Source: an uncultured Clostridia bacterium
Lineage (GTDB): Bacteria; Bacillota; Clostridia; Christensenellales; Borkfalkiaceae
Reading direction: 5' to 3'
Assembly: GCA_947625245.1 (NCBI GenBank)
Contig: CANQNO010000004.1
Coordinates: 1 to 64,000, forward strand
Length of the DNA stretch: 64,000 nucleotides
Part shown: positions 32,457 through 40,528 of the stretch, piece by piece
How positions within the stretch are numbered: the first letter of the stretch is position 1
Layout: every line of letters begins with the position of its first letter
Made by a program: the position numbers and the translations under genes
Notes under the pieces: model-generated
Databases searched by the model: none
Seen by the model: the letters and a program-made list of their open reading frames with translations, nothing else
What the model was told of the DNA's origin: nothing

Positions 32457-32539
32457 CGTCACCACAAGGGCAACATAAAAATCAGGAGTAATACAATTTT
32501 TTTAAGGAGGTTATAATTTTAAAAATAGGAAAAAATTAA

Positions 32540-34129
32540 TTATGTTTTTAAACTAACTTTTAATTTCATTGGAACAATATAGTTTACATCACCGTAAGTT
32601 TTAGAGCTTTTACCGCATAATTCAAAGAAGTATTTGTCAGAGTTGCTTTCGGGACTTTCAATAGTTAAATAAGTGAAGCCTTCGGTAGCCAAATAATCCC
32701 AACTTGTTTTATCGGTAGCAAATGCATTTTGTTTACCGGATTTATCGCCTACCCAATAATAATTCCCTGTAGGGCTTGTTGCGAAAGAAGGGAATTTATT
32801 TACCGTGCCGTCGCCGTATTGCAATAGCAAAGTCTTCCCCGAAATTTGAGAATACAAGGTACTATCAAAGAAAAAAGCGGCGCCAACACACATATTCGGT
32901 TTACTTAAATTTGCATTTTCACCGCCATAGTATTCTTGATATGTTTTATAGGCATCATTCCATGAAGAACCAAATTTATTATCAATCGGAGGGCAGAAAA
33001 AGTCAAATTCGGTGTCTAACGCACTTAAGGCAGAGGGCACCCATTTTTTGATTTCAACTTCACCCTCTATTTCATCGGTTATACCCGAAAATTCAACTTT
33101 ACGGTCTAGCGTCTTATCTTGTAGCATTTCCTTCTTAAATCCACTATCATAATTAAAATATTCAGGAATAACGGCAAAATAAATATTATTACCATCTGTG
33201 CTTTCTGCGCTCTTTTCAAAGCTGCTGGTAAATAGTTTATAAGATGTATTCTTACCTTTATTAGTGACATCAACTCTGATAGCTTTAAGTTGGTCGTCGG
33301 CCAATGCGGTTGAGCCCGTCTTTAAAAGCACCTTATACCAACCTTGTTCTTCCTTTTCGCCTGGCACATCAAACTGAGTGCCGTTTTTTACAGTAGAAGT
33401 TTCGGCGGGGGCAGAGGTTTGAAGTTTGCAAACTTCTACCCACACATTGCTAGTTTTTTTATAAATAATAAGGTTAACTGTATCCAGACAGAAGTCGCCG
33501 TCAACACCTGTCGCCTTATCGGGTGTACCTTCCGAAGCAAACCATGTGCTGCCATTTGAACCTGGGGAACCCGCGGGACCCTTTAAGCTAAAACATTTGG
33601 TATAGCTGCCGTTTTGTTTAATGAAAAGGTCGCCATTGGATAAAAGGAAATAATCGCCGTCTTTGCCCTTACTTCCATCAAGTGAATCACCTGTGAAAAT
33701 TTGGGAGGCGTCTTTACCGTTTTGACCTTTTAGATTGCCTAATTTTAGCCAGTCCTCCTCGGTTTTAGTATATATATCGAAGGTTTCTGTATCAAGCCAG
33801 ATATCACCTGTTTTTACATCTTCATTTGAGTCGCGGTCACTCAATGTACCCGTATACCACATTGTTCCGTCCTTGCCGGGCGCGCCGGGAGTACCGGGCG
33901 CACCGGGTTCCCCCGGCGCGCCGTCCTCACCCTTAATGGTGGCAAGCCAATCTTCATATGACTTAGGCTCTTCACCAATGGCTTCGGCATAAGCGAGATA
34001 TTTTTGATATACAGCTTGAGTATACGACAGTTCTTCGTCTTTTTCGGTTTTGCAACCTGCAAAGGCAAAAGCAGCCGAGGAAAGGGCACATGCCATCCCC
34101 AAACATAAAATCGTTTTTAAGCCTTTCAT
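32540..34129 (-). CDS. Collagen-like surface lipoprotein
   Basis: 529 aa. The signal peptide ends in lipobox AFAGC (Cys 26), so it is anchored outside the membrane. Residues about 68-90 are Gly-X-Y repeats (GEDGAPGEPGAPGTPGAPG) able to form a short collagen triple helix. Three copies of a ~40-residue module follow (about 90-240), each with a G-W/F turn, GD-hydrophobic-LD, and an IYxK...W pattern, separated by more GPAGSPGSNG-type pieces. The rest (about 250-529) is a predicted beta-rich globular domain that I do not recognise. Codons are more A/T-ended than in core genes, suggesting recent transfer. Third gene after the DUF6273-like and beta-sandwich proteins on this strand. Confidence 0.75.
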   Translation of the reverse strand: MKGLKTILCLGMACALSSAAFAFAGCKTEKDEELSYTQAVYQKYLAYAEAIGEEPKSYEDWLATIKGEDGAPGEPGAPGTPGAPGKDGTMWYTGTLSDRDSNEDVKTGDIWLDTETFDIYTKTEEDWLKLGNLKGQNGKDASQIFTGDSLDGSKGKDGDYFLLSNGDLFIKQNGSYTKCFSLKGPAGSPGSNGSTWFASEGTPDKATGVDGDFCLDTVNLIIYKKTSNVWVEVCKLQTSAPAETSTVKNGTQFDVPGEKEEQGWYKVLLKTGSTALADDQLKAIRVDVTNKGKNTSYKLFTSSFEKSAESTDGNNIYFAVIPEYFNYDSGFKKEMLQDKTLDRKVEFSGITDEIEGEVEIKKWVPSALSALDTEFDFFCPPIDNKFGSSWNDAYKTYQEYYGGENANLSKPNMCVGAAFFFDSTLYSQISGKTLLLQYGDGTVNKFPSFATSPTGNYYWVGDKSGKQNAFATDKTSWDYLATEGFTYLTIESPESNSDKYFFELCGKSSKTYGDVNYIVPMKLKVSLKT

Positions 34130-34150
34130 TATATTTTCCGGAATATCATT

Positions 34151-34219
34151 TGGGTATGATACAGGCTAAATTATTTTTTGCACTACCCGGTGATCCACCG
34201 CAAGTCTGTATCATACCCA
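34151..34219 (-). promoter_or_regulatory. Long inverted repeat with nested hairpin before the collagen-like gene
   Basis: 14-bp perfect arms (34151-34164 with 34206-34219) enclose a loop with its own 5-bp stem CGGTG/CACCG (34188-34200). It sits 22 nt before the lipoprotein start codon and could be an RNA switch, attenuator or miniature element. Confidence 0.5.
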
Positions 34220-34251
34220 CCCTACGGCTTACCCTAAGGTAAACCGCAGGG
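34220..34251 (-). terminator. Imperfect hairpin after the 765-aa gene
   Basis: 14-nt arms with two mismatches (34220-34233 with 34238-34251) and a 4-nt loop. No T run follows, so termination would be weak or factor-dependent. Confidence 0.4.
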
Positions 34252-34263
34252 CTAATGACGTTC

Positions 34264-36561
34264 TTATTCCGCTACCTCCGTTATAGTTACATTAAACGAA
34301 AAGCTTATTGTTCCATTGTAGAAATAAGTGAATTCGATAGAGGTTGCGTCCATATCGAGCAATATGTTTGCAGTACCGTTCACAAAGTTTATATATGTAC
34401 CGTTTACTATTGCATAAACGGAAACACCTTCGGGAAGAGTACCTGTTATCGTCGCGGTATAGCTAACGCGAGCTTCAAGCGCGATATTATAAGTTTCGCT
34501 TGTATCGTCGTTGCCCAACGTTACGGTCTGCGCCCTGCCGAGGAACATAGTTCCGTCAGCCGCCTGCGTAACTTTTGCGCTGAATTCTACAGACGCCGCG
34601 CCGTTGTTGGTAACCGTGAGTTTAGCTATTGCATAAACCTGACCCGGAAGCGAGTTGACAACTATATAGCCGTTAACCATATCATCGGAAGCAACAACTT
34701 GATTATTATAAGTTACCGTAAAGTCTGCATTGTAAGGCAATCCGGTAAGCCTTATAAGATATCTGCCCGTGGTAATTCCGCCGATATAATAATCTTTGGA
34801 AGAATTGCCGTTTACCTGAATACGGTTATCGAAATCTTCGCCGACGAGTAAGGTATTTGCCTCGGTAAAGGTAAAGGTAAATGTATTGTCCGTGTCGCTG
34901 TTATTTACCACAACAAAGGCATAAGTCAATGTTCTGCCCTCTTCCAACGTTATGTTGCCGAAAGAGTAAATAGCTTGAGGCTTATCTGCAAATACGAGAG
35001 GCTCGTATCTGTCAAAATAATCATAGACAAGTGCATTACCGTCTGCCGCATCTCCAGATTTTGCAAACTCGGCAAGGTAATCTTCACCGGTTATACCGGG
35101 GACATAGTAGACAACGCTACTATGTGCAGGCGCCTGCAAAGTTGTTGCAGTGCCTAAGGTGACGTTATAATTAACTTCGCTCTTAGTGATAAGGGCACGG
35201 AAAGTGATCGTTTCTTCAGAGTTATTTAAGAAGGTAATCGCCGCGTCCTTTGTGGTTTCGCCCTCATATCCGTATTCAGTGGGATATGCAAGGACTACCG
35301 CAAACATGCCGCTCGTTTCACCCTCGGGAACTATTGTGCCGTATGCGTCGTAAACGCTTACGTGGCTTTCCGCAGGCAAATCTGCCAAAGCAATATCATA
35401 GGTGCCGCTTTCGGTAACACCCATAAGGAAGCAGGTGAGCGCCTCGTTCCTCTTTAACGTAACTTCGGCAGCTTCTCCCTCTGTAAATTCAACCGTTTCG
35501 GAAGGGGTGATATCGGCAACAACCGAACCCACGAACACTTCGTTGAAGGTTGAAGTGAAGTATACGCCTGTAGTATTTGCGGTGAGGGTAACTTGGTACA
35601 GGTTATTGAATTGGGAAGTAGGTGCAACATCTACTACGGTTCCATCCGAATTAACCATATGCGCGGTTATAACCGTGCCTTCGGGGTAAACCGGTTCGGT
35701 ATTCAGCCTTAACAGATATGTATCGGGCGTCATATCTTCGGCGAACGGTATTATTCTGCGGGCTAATGTATCGCCTACGGGAGTTATGGGAACATATACT
35801 CTCTCTTCATAAACGATATGAGGAACCGTCCAAGTGTCGAACCTAAAAGATACGTCGGCTGTGGTCGATTCATTTCCGCCCGTATACATTACGGAGAAGT
35901 AAACTTCCTGTCCTTCCACAAAATACAGGGGATAGCTATCGTCCTGCACGGTAGTACCGGTCAGATAGTCGGGTCTGGCTTTTTCCGCAACGGTGAACTC
36001 TGCGCCGGTAGTGTTGGTTCCCCAATGCATTGTATAATAGCCGCCTTCCGCAGGGGTATAGCTATACGTATACTCCGTATACTGCTCCAAAACCGCAGGA
36101 TTTGCCGCGTCGACGGGCAAAGGCGTGGTTTCAACAGTCGGATAAAGAGTTACGCTGAGCTCTATTTCCGTAGCAGAACCGGTAGTTATAACAAGCCTTG
36201 TGGTAGCGGGCGATAAATCGAAATCCGCCGTGAAGGCGCCGAACATATAGGCGTTCTGTACAAGAGTTTTTGTAACAGCGTCTTTAGTTTCGTCGTTCCC
36301 ATCGTCTACCGTAGCTACAAGCGTTCCGGCTTCGGACACATCAGGTATCCAAGGCTCTACCGCGAGCAGATAGTTATCTGCCTCTGTAACTTCGAGGGTG
36401 ATCTTTGCGGAATCACTCGCAGACGCTAGCGCCATTACATTTCCGCCGGGAGCCAAAGGCTCTTCTACGGAAGCTGCAAAGGCTGTTGTTCCGGCAGCAC
36501 ACAAGGTAGCTGCCACTGTAGTTGCCGCAAGAAGCGACAACAAATGCATTTTACGTGTCAT
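34264..36561 (-). CDS. Large secreted protein with beta-sandwich repeats
   Basis: 765 aa. A signal peptide (about 1-30, LLAATTVAATLCAAGTTAFAA, no lipobox Cys) predicts secretion. The mature protein is acidic, rich in Thr/Val/Tyr and very low in Cys. It reads as six or seven ~100-residue beta-sandwich units with recurring phrases such as YTYSYTPAEGGYYTM, TYLLRLNTEP, GTYDIALADLPAE and GRYLIRLTGLPY, like the pre-peptidase C-terminal (PPC) fold. There is no cell-wall sorting signal or catalytic domain. GAGG lies before the ATG. It follows the DUF6273-like gene by 75 bp. Probably a surface or matrix adhesin-like protein; function unknown. Confidence 0.7.
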   Translation of the reverse strand: MTRKMHLLSLLAATTVAATLCAAGTTAFAASVEEPLAPGGNVMALASASDSAKITLEVTEADNYLLAVEPWIPDVSEAGTLVATVDDGNDETKDAVTKTLVQNAYMFGAFTADFDLSPATTRLVITTGSATEIELSVTLYPTVETTPLPVDAANPAVLEQYTEYTYSYTPAEGGYYTMHWGTNTTGAEFTVAEKARPDYLTGTTVQDDSYPLYFVEGQEVYFSVMYTGGNESTTADVSFRFDTWTVPHIVYEERVYVPITPVGDTLARRIIPFAEDMTPDTYLLRLNTEPVYPEGTVITAHMVNSDGTVVDVAPTSQFNNLYQVTLTANTTGVYFTSTFNEVFVGSVVADITPSETVEFTEGEAAEVTLKRNEALTCFLMGVTESGTYDIALADLPAESHVSVYDAYGTIVPEGETSGMFAVVLAYPTEYGYEGETTKDAAITFLNNSEETITFRALITKSEVNYNVTLGTATTLQAPAHSSVVYYVPGITGEDYLAEFAKSGDAADGNALVYDYFDRYEPLVFADKPQAIYSFGNITLEEGRTLTYAFVVVNNSDTDNTFTFTFTEANTLLVGEDFDNRIQVNGNSSKDYYIGGITTGRYLIRLTGLPYNADFTVTYNNQVVASDDMVNGYIVVNSLPGQVYAIAKLTVTNNGAASVEFSAKVTQAADGTMFLGRAQTVTLGNDDTSETYNIALEARVSYTATITGTLPEGVSVYAIVNGTYINFVNGTANILLDMDATSIEFTYFYNGTISFSFNVTITEVAE

Positions 36562-36636
36562 ACTTTACCTCACAAATAAAATTTATTTTCTGCGGATTCA
36601 CATCCGAGCAGTGCCTAAAAAATAATAATTTGTACT

Positions 36637-38787
36637 TCATAGCCTCACCCACATTGCAGGCAATACGCCTTGCGTAGAAATTAAAGAGGCTAAACCACTA
36701 TTGCCCTTCTCGTTACACCTGAACATTTCAGGCATATTGCTACCGGGCGAACGAGACCACCAGTTATAAACATACCAGTCGGTACCGCTTTGGGCACACC
36801 TGAATCCCTCTACAACCGGAGTTTGATAACTGCCCGCTCTTCCCCAGCTATAACCCGTACGCGTTACGCCCATACAGGCGGTATAATCGGAGCCTCCAAA
36901 TAACGTATCGTAGTTGAGAAACTCCCTTTGACCACTATAATGGTTCTCCGGATAATTATTTCCGGTCCAGTTTGACGCCGGAAGGTGAAAGTCGTAAACG
37001 TCGGTAACATCCGCATAGCTCAAAGCAAAAATATAATCTTCGGTATTTTCGCAACAGTTGTAGTTTCTCGGCATACCATTTTTATCAGTACCGCCCTGAG
37101 ATTCGGTGGAAAAGTCGGTATTTACAACTTTTGCCTTTAAAATTCCCGCCTTTTCCGCCTCGCTGAAAGCCGTATTGTAAAAGTCCCCGTTCATAAATTC
37201 CCGCAAATAACTTTTGTCATACGGGCAGCTACTTGTTTTATAGTCATATTCTTCTTTGAAGTTATAGGCAAACTTTACGCCGTCCAAAACGCTGTCTGCA
37301 ATTACCGTGTAACAATTTTCGGGAGGCAGGGTTCCTACATGTACATAGTGGCGGATATCCGCGTCGGTTTTCCCTCCGCCGGCGTTTTCCCAGTTATAAG
37401 AAGAATATACATCGTTGGTTAAAGTGTCTATATACCTATAAAATTCGGGATTTTGGTTGGGGATAGTCCTGTCGATCTCCGGGGTGGGCGCACCCGCGCC
37501 GTAGGTATATACCGTTTCGCCCGTAAACGAGTTGTCTTCACCGGGGTTGCCGCTGGCAACGGAAGTATCGGGCTTTAATATACGCCAGTAGATGGGTTCG
37601 TATTTAAACCAATATATATTATTATTATGGAAAGGAGAAGTTTGAACATTTTTTTGAAGATTTGCGTCGTCAAAGTATACGCCGCGGTATTTGGAGCCGT
37701 CCGTATCGGTGACGTCGGTAGTCCAGATATGTTCGTTGTCGGCTCTTTGGGTCCAGTCGGTTTTGGGGGAGGAGCCCGCCGACTGTTCCAATCTGCCTAT
37801 CAAGCCGCTGCCGTCGCCGGTGACCTGCGTTTGGGGATAGCTGCCCATTTTCAAGCGCGCATTGTCGTCGCCGATCTTTACTTTTTGGGTCAATTCTTCG
37901 GAATATCTTCCGTAGCCGTAATCGTCAAAAGCAACAATTTGATAAAATTTTTCAATGTGGCAATTTTTGCAAATGTTACTTTCGTTCCAATCGTGCGGAG
38001 TTTCGGGTAATTCGTGCTCCCAATCCCCCTCTTCCCCGCAGCCGTTGAGGCAGTGGAATACTTCCTTGCCCGCTTTGCTGCAAGTGGCTTCTTCTATCAC
38101 TTCGCCGTTGGTCAGGTCGTAGGAGTGCGCGGTGGGGTCAACGGGCAAGGGGGCGTGAAGATCTTCTTCGTCCGTCTCTTCAAAATGTGTGCCGTTGCTG
38201 TCAACTATGTTTAACCAAAGCTTGCCGCATTGGCACTCGTAGTGAGCAACGGTGCCCGGCTCCATGCAAGTTGCGGGCTTTTCTTCTATTAGGTCGCCGC
38301 GATAGTGGAAATCCGCGGCGTGGGGGGTTACGTTGCGTTCCTCGGTGTAGCCGCACTCGGTACAGCTGAAAACGGTGTAATCCTTGGCACAGGTTTTATA
38401 TTCCACGCCGCCGTCGAACTGGTGGGGCACTATTTCGACGTCGTCGGGGTGGCCGCACAGCGAGGGGTGATAGTGACCGTTTTCGTTATACGCCCACGTG
38501 GTCTGGTCGTAGCGGTGTTCGTGGGTGATGGGGCTGTGGCAAACGTCGCAAATATCGTCAAAATCGTCGTCAATGTGCATTTCCGGCGCGGTGCGGAGGT
38601 CGGTATGCTCGCAAATCGCCTTATGCCAGTGGTAAGTTTCGTCGCTCGTCCACTCCTCCGAGTATTGGTGGACGTGGGGTTCTTCGGGTTGTTTCCCGCC
38701 GTTGCACGCCGCCAGGGCGAACGCCGAAGCCAGCGCGCAGAGTGAAATCAGCAGTGCAATGAAAGTGATTTTTTTGTTCTTTTTCAT
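36637..38787 (-). CDS. His/Cys-rich lipoprotein with DUF6273-like C-terminal domain
   Basis: 716 aa. The signal ends in lipobox ALAAC (Cys 28). Residues about 35-290 contain four or five repeats of the type H-x-H-x-Y...W...HWH...C.H and CxxC pairs (CDVCH, CTECG, CQCG, CKNCH), a pattern common in clostridial surface proteins that could bind zinc. The C-terminal half (about 300-716) matches the DUF6273 kind: KMGSYPQT, YWFKYEPIYWRIL, YNWWSRSPGSN and the closing GVLPAMWVRL. GGAGG precedes the ATG, and a good promoter lies 80 bp upstream. It heads a likely three-gene run of exported proteins. Confidence 0.75.
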   Translation of the reverse strand: MKKNKKITFIALLISLCALASAFALAACNGGKQPEEPHVHQYSEEWTSDETYHWHKAICEHTDLRTAPEMHIDDDFDDICDVCHSPITHEHRYDQTTWAYNENGHYHPSLCGHPDDVEIVPHQFDGGVEYKTCAKDYTVFSCTECGYTEERNVTPHAADFHYRGDLIEEKPATCMEPGTVAHYECQCGKLWLNIVDSNGTHFEETDEEDLHAPLPVDPTAHSYDLTNGEVIEEATCSKAGKEVFHCLNGCGEEGDWEHELPETPHDWNESNICKNCHIEKFYQIVAFDDYGYGRYSEELTQKVKIGDDNARLKMGSYPQTQVTGDGSGLIGRLEQSAGSSPKTDWTQRADNEHIWTTDVTDTDGSKYRGVYFDDANLQKNVQTSPFHNNNIYWFKYEPIYWRILKPDTSVASGNPGEDNSFTGETVYTYGAGAPTPEIDRTIPNQNPEFYRYIDTLTNDVYSSYNWENAGGGKTDADIRHYVHVGTLPPENCYTVIADSVLDGVKFAYNFKEEYDYKTSSCPYDKSYLREFMNGDFYNTAFSEAEKAGILKAKVVNTDFSTESQGGTDKNGMPRNYNCCENTEDYIFALSYADVTDVYDFHLPASNWTGNNYPENHYSGQREFLNYDTLFGGSDYTACMGVTRTGYSWGRAGSYQTPVVEGFRCAQSGTDWYVYNWWSRSPGSNMPEMFRCNEKGNSGLASLISTQGVLPAMWVRL

Positions 38788-38824
38788 GTGAATTTTTTCC
38801 TCCTTTTTTTTACCATTTTTTGGA

Positions 38825-38857
38825 AAAGTTCATTAAAAATATGTATTAATGAACTTT
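38825..38857. repeat. Palindrome IR1, between promoter and start of the His/Cys-rich gene
   Basis: 12-bp perfect arms AAAGTTCATTAA/TTAATGAACTTT with a 9-nt loop. It lies just downstream of the -10 box, in operator position. It is nearly identical to IR2 in opposite orientation. Confidence 0.7.
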
Positions 38858-38865
38858 CTTGCCTT

Positions 38866-38894
38866 ATTTTATCATAATTGACAAAAAAAGTCAA
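38866..38894 (-). promoter_or_regulatory. Promoter of the exported-protein gene run
   Basis: On the minus strand: TTGACT, 17-bp spacer, TAAAAT. The -35 box is inside a small palindrome TTGAC-A7-GTCAA (38878-38894). Confidence 0.7.
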
Positions 38895-38992
38895 TATTTC
38901 GAAAGACTTTTTCAGGTTTTAAATTTATATTTTGTTTAAATTGTAACATAAATTATACAAAAATTCATTTTGAAGGGTTTTTAATATAAAAA

Positions 38993-39025
38993 AAAGTTCA
39001 TTAATACATATTATTAATGAATTTT
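38993..39025 (-). terminator. Palindrome IR2, terminator of the recombinase gene
   Basis: 14-nt arms (38993-39006 with 39012-39025, one G-T pair) with a 5-nt loop, A-rich before and T-rich after. It lies 19 bp past the recombinase stop. It shares about 27 bp with IR1. Confidence 0.65.
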
Positions 39026-39044
39026 TTTTGTTGCTTGTTTTTGT

Positions 39045-39953
39045 TTATTCGAACAGTTTTTTGCAGACTTTGTTCATCATGTTGCGCTTGTGCTGGGGCA
39101 GGCTGTGCGCGTAGACGTTCAAAGTCATTGCGGCGTTGGTGTGACCCAATATTTCGGATAAGGTTTTTACGTCCATGCCGCACTCCAACGCCCTTGTAGC
39201 GAAGGTATGACGCAGTGCGTGCAGACCCATGTGTGGGATTTTTAAACGCTTCAGAACAACTCCGAAAGTGTTTTGGTAGGAGCGTTTGGAGATTATTTTT
39301 CCGTTTGCACCCGAGATAACGTATTCGCTTTTGCTTTGCTTTTTTTGCTCTTTTAAAACCGAAACAAGCTGTTTGGAAAGCGGTATCTCTCTTTTGGACG
39401 ACGCGGTTTTGGGGGAATCGATCTCTTTTTTGTAACCGCCGACGCCATAGTCGTCGTTGCAGGTTTTTCTTATATAAAGTATGCCGGATTTTAAGTCAAT
39501 GTCGTTCCAGGTCAGAGCCAGCAGTTCGCCCACCCTTATGCCCGTGTACAAACAGATGATGAAGCCGAAGAGTTTGGGCGTTCTTACGCTGTAAACATAG
39601 CTTTCCAGCTTTTTTTGTTGTTTTGTGGTCAAACATTTTATGCTTGTTTTACGGCTGCACTTGTACTTGATTTTTTCGGCAAGGTTTTTATCCGTTACTT
39701 CCATTTCTTCGGCGTATTCGAGCGAACGTTTAACGATGGAAACTATTCCCTTTATCGTTGTCGGTGAATAGCATTCGGTAAGCGTTGTAACGAAATTTTG
39801 CAAAACAGTTGCCGATAAATCGTTAATCTCGTACTCGCCGAGAACAGGTTTCAAAAGCCGTTCGGAATAAAATCTATACTGCTTAGTTGTGCCTGATTTT
39901 AGTGTGGGTTTTATATAATACAGCCATCGGTCTATCCATAATCCATATTTCAT
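39045..39953 (-). CDS. Tyrosine recombinase (phage integrase family)
   Basis: 302 aa. An N-terminal SAM-like core-binding domain (about 1-105) precedes the catalytic domain. Catalytic residues are visible: Arg in TGIRVGELLAL, Lys around IRKTCNDD, HxxR in GLHALRHTFATRA, His in EILGHTNAAMT, and nucleophile Tyr in LNVYAHS. This layout fits Tn916/phage-type integrases rather than XerC/D, but the short N-terminus lacks the arm-binding domain. It has no excisionase or other phage genes beside it. Codons are A/T-rich. It may be the last functional piece of an integrated element that brought in the exported-protein genes. Confidence 0.88.
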   Translation of the reverse strand: MKYGLWIDRWLYYIKPTLKSGTTKQYRFYSERLLKPVLGEYEINDLSATVLQNFVTTLTECYSPTTIKGIVSIVKRSLEYAEEMEVTDKNLAEKIKYKCSRKTSIKCLTTKQQKKLESYVYSVRTPKLFGFIICLYTGIRVGELLALTWNDIDLKSGILYIRKTCNDDYGVGGYKKEIDSPKTASSKREIPLSKQLVSVLKEQKKQSKSEYVISGANGKIISKRSYQNTFGVVLKRLKIPHMGLHALRHTFATRALECGMDVKTLSEILGHTNAAMTLNVYAHSLPQHKRNMMNKVCKKLFE

Positions 39954-40426
39954 TTTTTAATTGCCCATCCTACGTTTTTTTTAATTATAGGCAATTTTTT
40001 TTAATAAATTAAGATTTCGCTTTTCTTCGACCTTATTTGCGGTACGAAGCCTTGATGTTGGGTTTTGACTGATAGTTGATATTTTACTTGCAGGTGATAA
40101 ATTGCCTTTAAAAAGCAAAATGCGGTAACGCAGAAACTCGCTACCGCAACCCAATGAACGCACTTTGACAGGAAGATGTCTTAGGTCATTTATTACATAA
40201 ATGAACTGTGGAGTTTGTCCCTCTGATTGATTTATTATGGATTTTAAAAATGTAAAAAAAGTATATAAGGCTTTTTGCCGCGAAAATATTTTTTGAATTT
40301 TATTTCACTTAATAGACGGAGCTTAAATTTGAAATGTTACAACCAAAAAAAAATTTTATAAAAAATTTTTTTAAATATTTTAGCAACAACAAAAAAAGAT
40401 AGCCCAAAAACTTTATTTTGTGTAAA
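39954..40426. other. AT-rich region upstream of the recombinase
   Basis: No convincing gene. It contains the inverted repeat AATTGCC/GGCAATT just before the recombinase start, a terminator-like stem TGCGGTA/TACCGCA (40121-40148) with T-rich tail on the minus strand, palindrome IR3 (40186-40204) and long A runs near 40350-40400. A 60-codon minus-strand frame (39981-40163) is not supported by any start signal. Confidence 0.6.
40186..40204. repeat. Palindrome IR3, related to IR1/IR2
   Basis: 8-bp perfect arms TCATTTAT/ATAAATGA with a 3-nt centre, extended by AC. Like IR1 and IR2 it carries an ATGAAC-type half-site. IR2 and IR3 bracket the recombinase gene. Confidence 0.5.
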
Positions 40427-40458
40427 AACCACCGCCGCTCATTCGAGCGGCGGTGGTT
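40427..40458. terminator. Perfect hairpin, outer terminator
   Basis: 14-bp stem AACCACCGCCGCTC with its complement and a 4-nt loop, A-rich before and TTAA after. Confidence 0.65.
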
Positions 40459-40470
40459 AAACATTAATAA

Positions 40471-40499
40471 AAAACAGCGGGTGAACCGCTGTTTTTTTT
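40471..40499 (-). terminator. Terminator of ilvE
   Basis: 10-bp stem AAAACAGCGG/CCGCTGTTTT with a 5-nt loop and T runs on both strands, 30 bp past the ilvE stop. Confidence 0.8.
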
Positions 40500-40528
40500 G
40501 ATTGTTATTTTACTAAAATTGTTTTTAC

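Larger units (their letters stand above)
32052..32539. other. 488-bp AT-rich intergenic region
   Basis: No gene seen. It holds a promoter-like site for tRNA-Pro at the left end, a GC-rich terminator hairpin (32132-32165), the 37-bp tandem repeat (32187-32297), oligo-A stretches, and a second terminator hairpin (32416-32456). Base composition is far more AT-rich than surrounding housekeeping genes. Confidence 0.7.

Noticed and set aside
39981..40163. 60-codon minus-strand frame upstream of the recombinase
   Set aside because: No start signal, overlaps a terminator-like stem and resembles no known excisionase.
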